Shown piece after piece: positions 55,380 to 64,000 of a stretch of DNA of 64,000 nucleotides. The notes under the pieces are model-generated. The model did not search any database. It worked only from the letters and a program-made list of their open reading frames with translations, and was not told the DNA's origin. Numbering within the stretch: position 1 is the first letter of the stretch; each line of letters begins with the position of its first letter. Source of the stretch: Pseudomonas putida W15Oct28 (GTDB lineage: Bacteria > Pseudomonadota > Gammaproteobacteria > Pseudomonadales > Pseudomonadaceae). The stretch is from positions 124,001 to 188,000 of the forward strand of contig NZ_JENB01000008.1 of NCBI RefSeq assembly GCF_000708715.2, read 5' to 3'. A program made the translations under genes and the position numbers.

Positions 55380-55434
55380 GTTTCAAAGCAGTAGTGGTAG
55401 GCGCAACAACTAGAGAACTGTAAGGAGAGGGAAA

Positions 55435-56631
55435 ATGTTCGAGCTCGTAGACAACGTCCCGCAAAGTCCGGTCATCAAGGTGATCGGCGTTGGTGGTGGT
55501 GGCGGCAACGCCGTCAACCACATGGTCAAGAGCAGCATCGAAGGCGTGGAATTCATCTGCGCCAACACTGATGCCCAGGCGCTGAAAAGCATTGGCGCGC
55601 GCACCATCCTGCAATTGGGCACTGGCGTGACCAAGGGCCTGGGTGCCGGCGCCAATCCGGAAGTCGGCCGTCAGGCTGCGCTGGAAGACCGTGAGCGCAT
55701 TGCTGAAGTGCTGCAGGGCACCAACATGGTGTTCATCACCACTGGCATGGGTGGCGGTACCGGTACCGGTGCAGCGCCGATCATTGCCGAAGTGGCCAAG
55801 GAAATGGGCATCCTCACCGTAGCCGTGGTGACCCGTCCGTTCCCGTTCGAAGGCCGCAAACGTATGCAGATCGCCGATGAAGGCATCCGCATGCTGGCTG
55901 AAAGCGTCGACTCGTTGATCACCATTCCCAACGAGAAGCTGCTGACCATCCTGGGCAAGGATGCCAGCCTGCTGTCCGCCTTCGCCAAGGCCGACGATGT
56001 GCTGGCCGGTGCCGTTCGCGGTATCTCCGACATCATCAAGCGCCCTGGCATGATCAACGTCGACTTCGCCGACGTGCGCACCGTGATGGGCGAAATGGGC
56101 ATGGCGATGATGGGTACTGGCTGTGCCAGCGGCCCGAACCGTGCACGTGAAGCCACTGAAGCTGCGATCCGCAACCCGTTGCTGGAAGACGTCAACCTGC
56201 AGGGCGCCCGTGGCATCCTGGTGAACATCACCGCAGGCCCGGACCTGTCGCTGGGTGAGTACTCCGATGTGGGTAGCATCATCGAAGCCTTCGCCTCTGA
56301 CCACGCCATGGTCAAGGTCGGCACCGTGATCGACCCGGACATGCGCGACGAACTGCACGTGACCGTTGTGGCCACTGGCCTGGGCGCGCGCATCGAGAAG
56401 CCGGTCAAAGTGGTCGACAACACCCTGCAGACCGCCCAGCAGGCGTACGAAGCTTCCAACCCTGCACCGGTTCGCCAGGAGCAGCCAGCGGTCAACTACC
56501 GTGACCTGGAGCGCCCGACAGTCATGCGCAACCAGGCCCATGCAGGTGCTGCTGCAGCCGCTAAACTGAACCCTCAGGATGACCTGGACTACCTCGATAT
56601 CCCGGCTTTCCTGCGTCGTCAGGCTGATTAA
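55435..56631 (+). CDS. ftsZ: Cell division protein FtsZ
   Basis: FtsZ (398 residues) is the tubulin-like GTPase of the Z ring. The GTP motif GGGTGTG is at 106-112, and the catalytic T7 loop reads NVDFADVR. The disordered linker (about 320-380) leads to the conserved C-terminal peptide DDLDYLDIPAFLRRQ that binds FtsA and ZipA. AAGGAGAGGG gives a strong ribosome site in the 55-base gap after ftsA. Confidence 0.98.
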   Translation: MFELVDNVPQSPVIKVIGVGGGGGNAVNHMVKSSIEGVEFICANTDAQALKSIGARTILQLGTGVTKGLGAGANPEVGRQAALEDRERIAEVLQGTNMVFITTGMGGGTGTGAAPIIAEVAKEMGILTVAVVTRPFPFEGRKRMQIADEGIRMLAESVDSLITIPNEKLLTILGKDASLLSAFAKADDVLAGAVRGISDIIKRPGMINVDFADVRTVMGEMGMAMMGTGCASGPNRAREATEAAIRNPLLEDVNLQGARGILVNITAGPDLSLGEYSDVGSIIEAFASDHAMVKVGTVIDPDMRDELHVTVVATGLGARIEKPVKVVDNTLQTAQQAYEASNPAPVRQEQPAVNYRDLERPTVMRNQAHAGAAAAAKLNPQDDLDYLDIPAFLRRQAD

Positions 56632-56743
56632 TGGAATTTATCAGGGGTATAAAGGTGATTGGTATTCATCAAAGGTTGGGTCTGTTATCATCCCCAGCCT
56701 TTGTTGATACCTGTTCGCAATTTGCGCTGAAGCGGCCAATGCC

Positions 56744-57655
56744 ATGATTAAACAACGCACCCTGAAGAATACCATCCGTGCCACAGGTATCGGTCTGCAC
56801 TCTGGGGAGAAGGTTTACCTGACCCTCAAGCCTGCACCTGTGGACACCGGCATCGTCTTCCGCCGCGCCGATCTCGACCCTGTGGTCGAAATCCCTGCGC
56901 GTGCGGCCAACGTCGGCGAGACAACCATGTCGACGACGTTGGTCAACGGTGACGTCAAGGTCGATACGGTCGAGCACCTGCTCTCCGCCATGGCGGGCCT
57001 GGGCATCGATAACGCCTACGTCGAGCTCTCCGCCTCGGAAGTGCCGATCATGGATGGCAGCGCCGGACCCTTTGTATTCCTGATTCAGTCTGCCGGCCTG
57101 GAAGAGCAGGACGCAGCCAAGAAGTTCATCCGCATCCTGCGTGAGGTAACCGTGGAAGAGGGCGACAAGCGCGCCACGTTCCTGCCTTTCGAAGGGTTCA
57201 AGGTGAGCTTCGAGATCGACTTCGATCACCCGGTCCTCAAGGGCCAGACCCAGAGTGCGGTCGTCGACTTCTCCAGCACCTCGTTTGTGAAGGAAGTCAG
57301 CCGCGCGCGTACCTTCGGCTTCATGCGTGATATCGAGTACCTGCGCAAGCACAACCTTGCGCTGGGCGGCAGTGTCGAGAACGCCATCGTGGTCGACGAG
57401 ACCGGTGTGCTTAACGCAGACGGCCTTCGTTCCGATGACGAATTCGTCAAGCACAAGATCCTCGACGCCATTGGCGACCTCTATCTGCTGGGCAACAGCC
57501 TGATCGGCGAGTTCAAGGGCTACAAGTCCGGCCACGCGCTGAACAACCAGCTGCTGCGCAAGCTGATTGCTGAAACCGATGCCTGGGAAGTGGTTACTTT
57601 CGAAGATGCCAGCACGGCACCGATCTCGTACATGCGCCCTGTTGCGGCCGTGTAA
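56744..57655 (+). CDS. lpxC: UDP-3-O-acyl-GlcNAc deacetylase LpxC
   Basis: LpxC (303 residues) performs the committed step of lipid A synthesis with a zinc ion. Ligands His78 (TVEHLLSAM), His237 and Asp241 ([12 protein letters not shown]) are at the standard positions. It follows ftsZ after a 112-base gap that may hold its own promoter (TTATCAT near 56689). The C-terminal tail, which FtsH reads in E. coli, ends PVAAV. Confidence 0.98.
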   Translation: MIKQRTLKNTIRATGIGLHSGEKVYLTLKPAPVDTGIVFRRADLDPVVEIPARAANVGETTMSTTLVNGDVKVDTVEHLLSAMAGLGIDNAYVELSASEVPIMDGSAGPFVFLIQSAGLEEQDAAKKFIRILREVTVEEGDKRATFLPFEGFKVSFEIDFDHPVLKGQTQSAVVDFSSTSFVKEVSRARTFGFMRDIEYLRKHNLALGGSVENAIVVDETGVLNADGLRSDDEFVKHKILDAIGDLYLLGNSLIGEFKGYKSGHALNNQLLRKLIAETDAWEVVTFEDASTAPISYMRPVAAV

Positions 57656-57683
57656 GTTCGAACACTCTCTCTAGTGTTGAATC

Positions 57684-57709
57684 AAGGCCACCTTCGGGTG
57701 GCCTTTTTT
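57684..57709. terminator. Terminator between lpxC and dciA
   Basis: AAGGCCACC, loop TTCG, GGTGGCCTTTTTT, just before the convergent dciA stop. A smaller AACACT/AGTGTT hairpin lies at 57661-57678. Confidence 0.93.
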
Positions 57710-58163
57710 ATGGCTTGTTCCTGGCGTGGGCGGCCAACCGTTCCAGCGCTGCGCGCAGCTTGGGGTCGGTGATGCCCTCGGCGGTGTCGCGCAGGCTTTC
57801 GGCGGCGCTGATCGACAGCTCTGCAGCATGCCCACCTCGCTTGGCTGGCACCAGCGGTGGCTGCACCTTGTACAGGATGCGCCTGAGGTTGCCGAATGCT
57901 TCCATGGCTTGCAATGCGGCCAGCAGGCGCTTCTGCTGGTAGCGCAGGCGGGTTGCCCAATGGCCGTCGGTAACCACCAGCAACAAAGTACCATCGCGCC
58001 ACGACGCCACATGGCAGTGCTCGCGGGCAGCCGGTTGCAGCTGGCTTTCCAGCAGGCGCTGCAAGTGCTCCAGTCGCTCGGCCTGGTTCAGCAGCAGGCG
58101 CAGCGGGCGCACCTGGCGCAGCAGTGCGGAGGGCGGCTGGGCAGGGGAGGGTTTGTAGGCCAT
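57708..58163 (-). CDS. dciA: DciA-like replicative helicase loader (DUF721)
   Basis: The 151-residue DUF721 protein is the probable DciA, which loads the DnaB helicase in bacteria lacking DnaC; the P. aeruginosa protein next to lpxC and secA was used to define the family. The domain lies near residues 20-95, with WRDGTLLLVVTDGHWATRLRYQQKRLL as its core and a helical tail. The start at 58163 is chosen for length; the ribosome site is weak and the frame extends into a REP element. Confidence 0.88.
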   Translation of the reverse strand: MAYKPSPAQPPSALLRQVRPLRLLLNQAERLEHLQRLLESQLQPAAREHCHVASWRDGTLLLVVTDGHWATRLRYQQKRLLAALQAMEAFGNLRRILYKVQPPLVPAKRGGHAAELSISAAESLRDTAEGITDPKLRAALERLAAHARNKP

Positions 58164-58552
58164 GGGGTACACATGAGGTTGCAAGAGCAGCAGTTTAACA
58201 CCTCTGTAGCCTGCACCGGCCTCTTCGCGGGCATGCCCGCTCCCACAGGTGTGCCACCAGGCCAGGCCTGTGGAAATCATTGTGGGAGCGGGCGTGCCCG
58301 CGAAGAGGCCGGTGCAGGCGACACAAGATACGAGTCATTCTCGATAGCTTTCATGTTGCCAAGCCTTGAACTCAGGGAAAATGCCCCTATCTAAGGCAGG
58401 CCCCTACCAAAACGCTGTAATAGCATCGTGGAAATCCACCACTTTCCTCACCATCGTTTCCGGGTAGAATGCTCGTTCGCATGCGGCCTCAGGGCTGCAC
58501 GGGCGACTCATGGGGCCGCCCTCCATCCCTACGTGTGGAAGATCCTGCCGAT
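58164..58552. other. Intergenic region between dciA and secA
   Basis: This gap holds a REP pair (58210-58318) and then the secA leader. TAGAAT at 58465-58470 is a possible -10 for secA, with TTTCCT 16 bases upstream as a poor -35. No SecM-like arrest peptide gene is recognisable. Confidence 0.45.
58210..58318. repeat. Paired inverted REP elements (type A), extended arms
   Basis: CCTGCACCGGCCTCTTCGCG and its inverse at the far end flank the usual GTGGGAGCGGGC cores, giving longer arms than the other type A pairs. Confidence 0.88.
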
Positions 58553-61288
58553 ATGTTTGCGCCTTTGTTAAAAAAACTTTTTGGAAGCAAGAACGAGCGT
58601 GAAGTGAAACGCATGCTCAAGACGGTGAGTATCGTCAATGCCTTCGAAGAGAAGATGGTGGCCCTCTCCGACGAACAACTGCGGGGCAAGACCGCAGAGT
58701 TCAAGGAGCGCTTGGCCAAAGGCGAGACACTGGACCAATTGCTGCCTGAGGCCTTCGCCGTGGCCCGAGAGGCCGGCAAGCGCGTAATGGGCATGCGCCA
58801 CTTCGATGTGCAGTTGATCGGTGGCATGACCCTGCACGAGGGTATGATCGCAGAAATGCGCACCGGTGAAGGCAAGACCTTGGTCGGTACCCTGGCCGTG
58901 TACCTCAACGCACTGTCCGGCAAGGGCGTGCACGTGGTCACCGTCAACGACTACCTGGCCCGCCGTGACGCCAACTGGATGCGCCCGCTGTACGAGTTCC
59001 TCGGCCTGTCGGTCGGTATCGTTTCGGCCTTCCAGCCGCCGGAAGAAAAGCGCGCCGCCTATGCGTCCGACATTACCTACGGCACCAACAACGAATTCGG
59101 TTTCGACTACCTGCGCGACAACATGGCGTTCAGCCAGGAAGAGAAGTTCCAGCGTGAACTCAACTTCTCGGTAATCGACGAAGTCGACTCCATCCTCATC
59201 GATGAAGCGCGTACCCCGCTGATCATTTCCGGCCAGGCTGAAGACAGCTCCAAACTGTACATCGAGATCAACCGCCTGATCCCGCGCCTGACTCAGCACA
59301 TCGAAGAAGTCGAAGGCCAGGTCACTCAGGAAGGCCACTTCTCCATCGATGAGAAGAGCCGCCAGGTCGAGCTCAACGAAGCCGGTCACCAGTTCATCGA
59401 AGAGATGCTCACCCAGGCCGGCCTGCTGGCCGAGGGCGAGAGCCTGTATTCCTCGCACAACCTGGGCCTGCTGACCCACGTTTATGCTGGCCTGCGCGCG
59501 CACAAGCTGTTCCACCGCAACGTCGAGTACATCGTCCAGGACGGCCAGGTCCTGCTGATTGACGAGCACACCGGCCGTACCATGCCGGGCCGTCGCCTGT
59601 CCGAGGGCCTGCACCAGGCCATCGAGGCGAAAGAAAACCTGAATATCCAGGCCGAGAGCCAGACCCTGGCGTCGACCACCTTCCAGAACTACTTCCGCCT
59701 GTACACCAAGCTGTCCGGCATGACCGGTACCGCCGACACCGAAGCGTTCGAGTTCCAGTCCATCTACGGCCTCAACGTGATGGTGATCCCGCCGAACAAG
59801 CCGCTGGCACGTAAAGACTTCAACGACCTGGTGTACCTGACCGCCGACGAGAAATACGCCGCGATCATTGCCGACATCAAGGAAAGCATGACCCACGGCC
59901 GCCCGGTGCTGGTGGGTACTGCCACCATCGAAACCTCCGAGCACATGTCGAACCTGCTGCTCAAGGAAGGCATCGAGCACAAGGTACTGAACGCCAAGTA
60001 CCACGAGAAGGAAGCCGAGATCATCGCCCAGGCCGGTGCGCCAGGCGCACTGACCATCGCCACCAACATGGCCGGCCGTGGTACCGACATCCTGCTGGGC
60101 GGTAACTGGGAAGCCGAAGTGGCCACCCTGGAAAACCCGACACCCGAGCAGATCGCCCAGATCAAGTCGGACTGGCAGAAACGTCACCAGCAAGTGATCG
60201 AGTCGGGCGGCTTGCACGTGATCGCTTCCGAGCGCCACGAATCGCGCCGTATCGACAACCAGCTGCGTGGCCGTTCGGGCCGTCAGGGCGACCCGGGTTC
60301 CAGCCGCTTCTACCTGTCGCTGGAAGACAGCCTGATGCGCATCTTCGCCTCTGACCGGGTGAAGAACTTCATGAAGGCGCTGGGCATGCAGTCGGGCGAG
60401 GCCATCGAACACCGCATGGTCACCAACGCCATCGAGAAGGCCCAGCGCAAGGTCGAAGGCCGCAACTTCGACATCCGTAAGCAATTGCTCGAATACGACG
60501 ACGTGGCCAACGAGCAGCGCAAGGTGATCTACCACATGCGCAACAGCCTGCTGGCCGCCGAGAACATCGGCGATACCATCGCAGAATTCCGCCAGGAAGT
60601 ACTGGACGCTACCATCAGCCAGCACATCCCGCCGCAGTCGCTTCCCGAGCAGTGGGATGTGGTCGGCCTGGAAGCGGCATTGGCCAGCGATTTCGCCATG
60701 AAGCTGCCGATCCAGCAGTGGCTCGACGAGGACGATCACCTCTACGAGGAGACCCTGCGCGAGAAGCTGCTGCACGAGATCACCACCGCCTACACCGAGA
60801 AGGAAGACCAGGCCGGTATCGACGCCCTGCGTACCTTCGAGAAGCAGATCCTGCTGCGCGTGCTGGACGACCTGTGGAAAGACCACCTGTCGACCATGGA
60901 CCATCTGCGTCACGGTATTCACCTGCGTGGCTATGCGCAGAAGAACCCGAAGCAGGAGTACAAGCGCGAGTCGTTCAGCCTGTTCCAGGAGCTGCTCGAG
61001 TCGATCAAGCGCGACACCATCCGCGTGCTGTCGCACGTTCAGGTTCGCCGCGAAGATCCGATCGAAGAAGAAGCCCGCCTGCGCCGCGAGGCCGAGGAAC
61101 TGGCCAGCCGCATGCAGTTCCAGCATGCCCCTGCACCGGGCCTGGAGAGCGAGCAACTGAGCGAGGAGGGCGCCGAAGTGGCGGTCGCCGCAGCACCAGT
61201 GCGCAACGACCAGAAGCTGGGCCGCAACGAGCCGTGCTGGTGCGGTTCGGGCAAGAAGTTCAAGCATTGCCACGGGCAGATCGAGTGA
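58553..61288 (+). CDS. secA: Protein translocase ATPase SecA
   Basis: SecA (911 residues) drives preproteins through SecYEG. Walker A is GEGKT (105-109), with [19 protein letters not shown] as the DEAD-like Walker B, the AGRGTDI motif, and the second nucleotide site [20 protein letters not shown]. The C-terminal zinc motif [14 protein letters not shown] (Cys895, Cys897, Cys906, His907) binds SecB. The ATG at 58553 gives the usual [11 protein letters not shown] start; GGAAG lies upstream. Confidence 0.98.
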   Translation: MFAPLLKKLFGSKNEREVKRMLKTVSIVNAFEEKMVALSDEQLRGKTAEFKERLAKGETLDQLLPEAFAVAREAGKRVMGMRHFDVQLIGGMTLHEGMIAEMRTGEGKTLVGTLAVYLNALSGKGVHVVTVNDYLARRDANWMRPLYEFLGLSVGIVSAFQPPEEKRAAYASDITYGTNNEFGFDYLRDNMAFSQEEKFQRELNFSVIDEVDSILIDEARTPLIISGQAEDSSKLYIEINRLIPRLTQHIEEVEGQVTQEGHFSIDEKSRQVELNEAGHQFIEEMLTQAGLLAEGESLYSSHNLGLLTHVYAGLRAHKLFHRNVEYIVQDGQVLLIDEHTGRTMPGRRLSEGLHQAIEAKENLNIQAESQTLASTTFQNYFRLYTKLSGMTGTADTEAFEFQSIYGLNVMVIPPNKPLARKDFNDLVYLTADEKYAAIIADIKESMTHGRPVLVGTATIETSEHMSNLLLKEGIEHKVLNAKYHEKEAEIIAQAGAPGALTIATNMAGRGTDILLGGNWEAEVATLENPTPEQIAQIKSDWQKRHQQVIESGGLHVIASERHESRRIDNQLRGRSGRQGDPGSSRFYLSLEDSLMRIFASDRVKNFMKALGMQSGEAIEHRMVTNAIEKAQRKVEGRNFDIRKQLLEYDDVANEQRKVIYHMRNSLLAAENIGDTIAEFRQEVLDATISQHIPPQSLPEQWDVVGLEAALASDFAMKLPIQQWLDEDDHLYEETLREKLLHEITTAYTEKEDQAGIDALRTFEKQILLRVLDDLWKDHLSTMDHLRHGIHLRGYAQKNPKQEYKRESFSLFQELLESIKRDTIRVLSHVQVRREDPIEEEARLRREAEELASRMQFQHAPAPGLESEQLSEEGAEVAVAAAPVRNDQKLGRNEPCWCGSGKKFKHCHGQIE

Positions 61289-61300
61289 TCTGACCCGCAT

Positions 61301-61424
61301 GGGGCCGCCTTGCGGCCCTATCGCGACACAAGGCCGCTCCCACAGGGACAGCGCACAGCCGCAACGCTGCGCAGTCCCTTGTGGGAGCGGCCTTGTGTCG
61401 CGAAAGGGGCGCGAAGCGGCCCCG
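61301..61424. repeat. Paired inverted REP elements (type B)
   Basis: Arms of about 48 bases containing GTGGGAGCGGCCTTGTGTCG face each other between secA and argJ. Confidence 0.87.
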
Positions 61425-61461
61425 CTTTTCGACATCAACCGTATTTTCTAGGAGCGCTCTA

Positions 61462-62679
61462 ATGGCTGTTGGTCTTGGTCCTTTGCCCACCCTGCACCCG
61501 GTTCCGGGTTTTGAACTCGGCATCGCTTCTGCCGGCATCAAGCGCCCGGGGCGCAAGGATGTGGTGGTCATGCGCTGTGCCGAAGGCTCCAGCGTGGCTG
61601 GCGTGTTCACCCTCAACGCCTTCTGCGCAGCGCCGGTGATCCTGTCCAAGCAACGTGTACAGGGCACCGTGCGCTACCTGCTGACCAACACCGGTAACGC
61701 CAACGCCGGTACCGGCGCGCCAGGCCTGGCCGCCGCCGAACGTACCTGCGCCAAGCTGGCCGAGCTGACTGGCGTGCCAGCCGAGTCGGTACTGCCGTTC
61801 TCCACCGGCGTGATCGGCGAGCCACTGCCGGTCGAGAAGATCGAAGGTGCACTGCAGGCCGCCCTCGACAACCTGTCGGAAAACCACTGGGCTGAAGCTG
61901 CCACCGGCATCATGACCACCGATACCCTGCCCAAGGGCGCCAGCCGTCAGTTCCAGCACGATGGCGTGACCGTGACCGTCACCGGCATCAGCAAGGGTGC
62001 AGGCATGATCCGCCCGAACATGGCCACCATGCTCGGCTACATCGCCACCGACGCCAAGGTTGCCCCGGCGGTGCTCAAGGACCTGATGCTGGACGGCGCC
62101 AACAAGTCGTTCAACCGCATCACCATCGATGGCGACACCTCGACCAACGACTGCTGCATGTTGATTGCCACAGGCAAGGCCAACCTGCCGGAAGTGACCG
62201 AAGCCAGCGGGGCGCTGTTCGAAGCGCTGAAAAAGGCCGTGTTCGAAGTGTGCATGGAAGTGGCCCAGGCCATCGTCCGTGACGGCGAAGGCGCCACCAA
62301 GTTCGTGACCGTGCAGGTCAACGGTGGTGGCAACCACCAGGAATGCCTGGACGTCGGTTATGCCGTGGCCCACTCGCCACTGATCAAGACCGCACTGTTC
62401 GCCTCCGACCCGAACTGGGGCCGCATCCTGGCCGCCGTTGGCCGTGCTGGCGTGCCCGAGCTGGATGTAAGCCTGATCGACGTGTACCTGGACAGCGTGT
62501 GCATCGCCAGCAAAGGCGGCCGCGACCCGAGCTACACCGAAGCACAGGGCTCGGCAGTGATGGCCCAGGAAGAGATCACCATCCGCATCGAGCTGGGCCG
62601 TGGCCAGTGCAGCGAAACCATCTGGACCACCGACCTGTCCCACGAGTACGTGAAGATCAACGCCGAATACCGTACCTGA
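61462..62679 (+). CDS. argJ: Bifunctional ornithine acetyltransferase / N-acetylglutamate synthase ArgJ
   Basis: ArgJ (405 residues) moves the acetyl group from N-acetylornithine to glutamate, recycling it in arginine synthesis. It is made as a precursor that cuts itself before the Thr in MATMLGY (about residues 192-198). [12 protein letters not shown] and [13 protein letters not shown] are family signatures. TAGGAG precedes the ATG at 61462; the frame extends upstream only through REP sequence. Confidence 0.97.
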   Translation: MAVGLGPLPTLHPVPGFELGIASAGIKRPGRKDVVVMRCAEGSSVAGVFTLNAFCAAPVILSKQRVQGTVRYLLTNTGNANAGTGAPGLAAAERTCAKLAELTGVPAESVLPFSTGVIGEPLPVEKIEGALQAALDNLSENHWAEAATGIMTTDTLPKGASRQFQHDGVTVTVTGISKGAGMIRPNMATMLGYIATDAKVAPAVLKDLMLDGANKSFNRITIDGDTSTNDCCMLIATGKANLPEVTEASGALFEALKKAVFEVCMEVAQAIVRDGEGATKFVTVQVNGGGNHQECLDVGYAVAHSPLIKTALFASDPNWGRILAAVGRAGVPELDVSLIDVYLDSVCIASKGGRDPSYTEAQGSAVMAQEEITIRIELGRGQCSETIWTTDLSHEYVKINAEYRT

Positions 62680-62686
62680 TCGAAAA

Positions 62687-62798
62687 TGGGACCGCGTTGC
62701 GGCCCAATCGTGACACAAGGCCGCTCCCACAAGGTCCTGCGAACACCGACCCATGTGGGAGCGGCCTTGTGTCGCGATTGGGCTGCAAAGCAGCCCCA
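62687..62798. repeat. Paired inverted REP elements (type B)
   Basis: Inverted arms containing CACAAGGCCGCTCCCACA and GTGGGAGCGGCCTTGTGTCG lie between argJ and the glutathione transferase gene. Confidence 0.87.
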
Positions 62799-62824
62799 GA
62801 ATTCCAAACCGATGGAGCCGAACC

Positions 62825-63457
62825 ATGAGCTATCACCTGATCATCGGCGACAAGCTGTATTCCTCCTGGTCGCTGCGTGGCGCCCTGGCCCTCGAGCTGG
62901 CTGGCGTGCCCTTTGAGGAAACCCTGATCAAGCTCAACCAGCCTGATACCCGTCAGCGCATCCTCGCTTTCTCCTCCACCGGCAAAGTGCCGTTGCTCAA
63001 GACCGGGCACGGTGTGATCGCCGATTCCCTGGCCATCGCCGAATACCTCAACGAACAGCACCCCGACGCCCAGCTGTGGCCTGTCGACGTAGCCGCGCGT
63101 GCCCAAGCCCGTTCGGCTTGTGCACAGATGCACAGCGGTTTCTTCGCCCTGCGCGGTGCCATGCCGTTCGACCTGTCGCGTGACCAGGCCCTGGACGATG
63201 TGCCGCTGGACGTGCAGGTCGACATCGACCGTATCGTCGCGCTGTGGTCCGAATGCCGCGTGGTGGCCAAGGACAGCGGCCCGTTCCTGTTCGGCAAGCC
63301 GAGCCTGGCCGACGCCTTCTTCGCCCCGGTGGCCGTGCGCCTGCGCACCTACCGCGTGGAAGTGCCGGCAGAGGCGGCAGCCTACATCGAAACCATTTAT
63401 CAGTGGCCAGCCTTCCAGGCTTGGCAGCAGGCCGGCCTGGCGGAGCGTGAAGGGTGA
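62825..63457 (+). CDS. Glutathione S-transferase family protein
   Basis: The 210-residue protein has a thioredoxin-like N-domain, with YSSWSLRGALALELAGVPFEE containing the probable catalytic Ser, and KVPLLKTG plus the Glu/Asp-Ser glutathione motif in IADSLAIAEYL. The helical C-domain includes KPSLADAFFAPVAVR. Its substrate is unknown. GGAGCC precedes the ATG at 62825. Its stop overlaps the Nudix gene start (GTGA), so the two are coupled. Confidence 0.92.
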   Translation: MSYHLIIGDKLYSSWSLRGALALELAGVPFEETLIKLNQPDTRQRILAFSSTGKVPLLKTGHGVIADSLAIAEYLNEQHPDAQLWPVDVAARAQARSACAQMHSGFFALRGAMPFDLSRDQALDDVPLDVQVDIDRIVALWSECRVVAKDSGPFLFGKPSLADAFFAPVAVRLRTYRVEVPAEAAAYIETIYQWPAFQAWQQAGLAEREG

Positions 63458-64000
63458 AACGGATACATGTTGTAGCGGCAGTCATTCGCGGTACTGACGG
63501 GCGCATTCTGATTGCACGCAGGGCCGATACCCAGCACCAGGGTGGCCTGTGGGAGTTTCCCGGTGGCAAGGTCGAAGAGGGTGAAGGCGTGGAAGCGGCA
63601 CTGGCCCGTGAGCTGCGCGAGGAGCTGGGCATCGAGGTGACCCGCTCGCGTGCGCTGATCAAGGTCAGCCATGACTACCCGGACAAACAGGTGCTGCTGG
63701 ACGTGCGCGAGGTCGAGGCGTTCACGGGCGAACCTCATGGTGCAGAAGGGCAGCCGCTGGAGTGGGTGTCGCCACGGGACCTGGCGCAATACGAGTTCCC
63801 TGAGGCCAACAAACCGATCGTGGCTGCGGCGCGTCTGCCGGACCAGTACCTGATCACCCCGGATGGCCTGGAAGTGCCGCAGATGCTCAAGGGCATCCAG
63901 AAGGCGGTGGCCAACGGTATTCGCCTGATCCAGTTGCGGGCGCCGGACATGTACGACCCCAAGTACCGTGATGTGGCGGTGGATGCCGTAGGGCTGTGTG
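63454..64000 (+). CDS. mutT: MutT-type Nudix hydrolase fused to a ThiE-like domain, 3' end cut
   Basis: The gene starts with GTG at 63454 and is still open at the window end (182 codons seen). Residues about 1-128 are a MutT domain with a complete Nudix box (GGKVEEGEGVEAALARELRE followed by ELG), expected to clear 8-oxo-dGTP. From about 135 the sequence LITPDGLEV...IRLIQLRAPDM matches the start of the thiamine-phosphate-synthase-like domain fused to MutT in Pseudomonas. It is coupled to the glutathione transferase gene. Confidence 0.92.
   Translation, partial: MKRIHVVAAVIRGTDGRILIARRADTQHQGGLWEFPGGKVEEGEGVEAALARELREELGIEVTRSRALIKVSHDYPDKQVLLDVREVEAFTGEPHGAEGQPLEWVSPRDLAQYEFPEANKPIVAAARLPDQYLITPDGLEVPQMLKGIQKAVANGIRLIQLRAPDMYDPKYRDVAVDAVGLC

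Noticed and set aside
58319..58552. secM-like arrest peptide gene upstream of secA
   Set aside because: No short open frame with a ribosome site, signal peptide and arrest motif could be found.
58568..61438. 956-codon open frame antisense to secA
   Set aside because: Same cause: a shadow of secA codon bias, with no ribosome site or domain.

Overview
The window is a stretch of chromosome from a Pseudomonas of the P. putida group. The evidence is the gene order (moaC-moaD-moaE, rhlB, an aapJQMP amino-acid transporter, algW, cysD-cysNC, trpS, petABC, sspAB, then the whole mraZ-to-lpxC division/cell-wall cluster followed by dciA-secA-argJ), a methionine gamma-lyase next to an Lrp-type regulator as in P. 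putida, AlgW rather than DegS, and many copies of the REP repeat core GTGGGAGCGGGC typical of P. putida. GC is high throughout, except in the accessory block at about 16.1-20.9 kb, which is visibly AT-richer.

Layout. 0-3.8 kb: the 3' part of a polysaccharide-deacetylase-like gene, a PIN-PhoH ATPase, and moaCDE for molybdopterin synthesis. 3.9-6.2 kb: rhlB and a carboxylesterase on the minus strand. 6.3-10.7 kb: aapJQMP behind a good sigma-54 promoter and a structured leader. 10.8-16.1 kb: algW, a NIF3-family gene, and the sulfate activation pair cysD-cysNC. 16.1-20.9 kb: accessory block (below). 20.9-29.0 kb: mdeR/megL, zapG, a small hydrolase, trpS with an extra C-terminal domain, zapE, an AraC/GATase regulator, and a Tas-like aldo-keto reductase. 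29.2-34.4 kb: rplM-rpsI, petABC (cytochrome bc1), sspA-sspB, a small lipoprotein. 34.5-38.0 kb: a minus-strand envelope group (BON lipoprotein, DiaA, YraN, LpoA). 38.2-39.5 kb: rsmI and RNase P RNA. 39.7-57.7 kb: the dcw cluster, mraZ to lpxC, almost all with overlapping or touching genes and a MraZ operator in front. 57.7-64 kb: dciA, secA, argJ, a glutathione transferase and the start of a MutT-ThiE fusion cut by the window edge.

The accessory block is the part that is not housekeeping. It starts just after the cysNC terminator, in a decayed REP-like sequence. In order it contains: a plus-strand HTH protein; facing it tail to tail, a minus-strand RES-domain protein (a family known as NAD-degrading toxins of RES-Xre modules); directly upstream of RES, an E-type colicin immunity gene and a short orphan bacteriocin nuclease domain that has lost three of its four HNH histidines; then a complete S-type-pyocin-like nuclease bacteriocin with its own immunity gene. 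The best reading is a live bacteriocin/immunity pair beside the remains of an older one, with a RES gene attached to the older immunity operon and a probable antidote facing it.

Intergenic gaps are dominated by paired inverted REP elements of two sequence types, usually at gene 3' ends, and by ordinary intrinsic terminators. I saw no tRNA, no CRISPR array, no transposase and no prophage structural gene.
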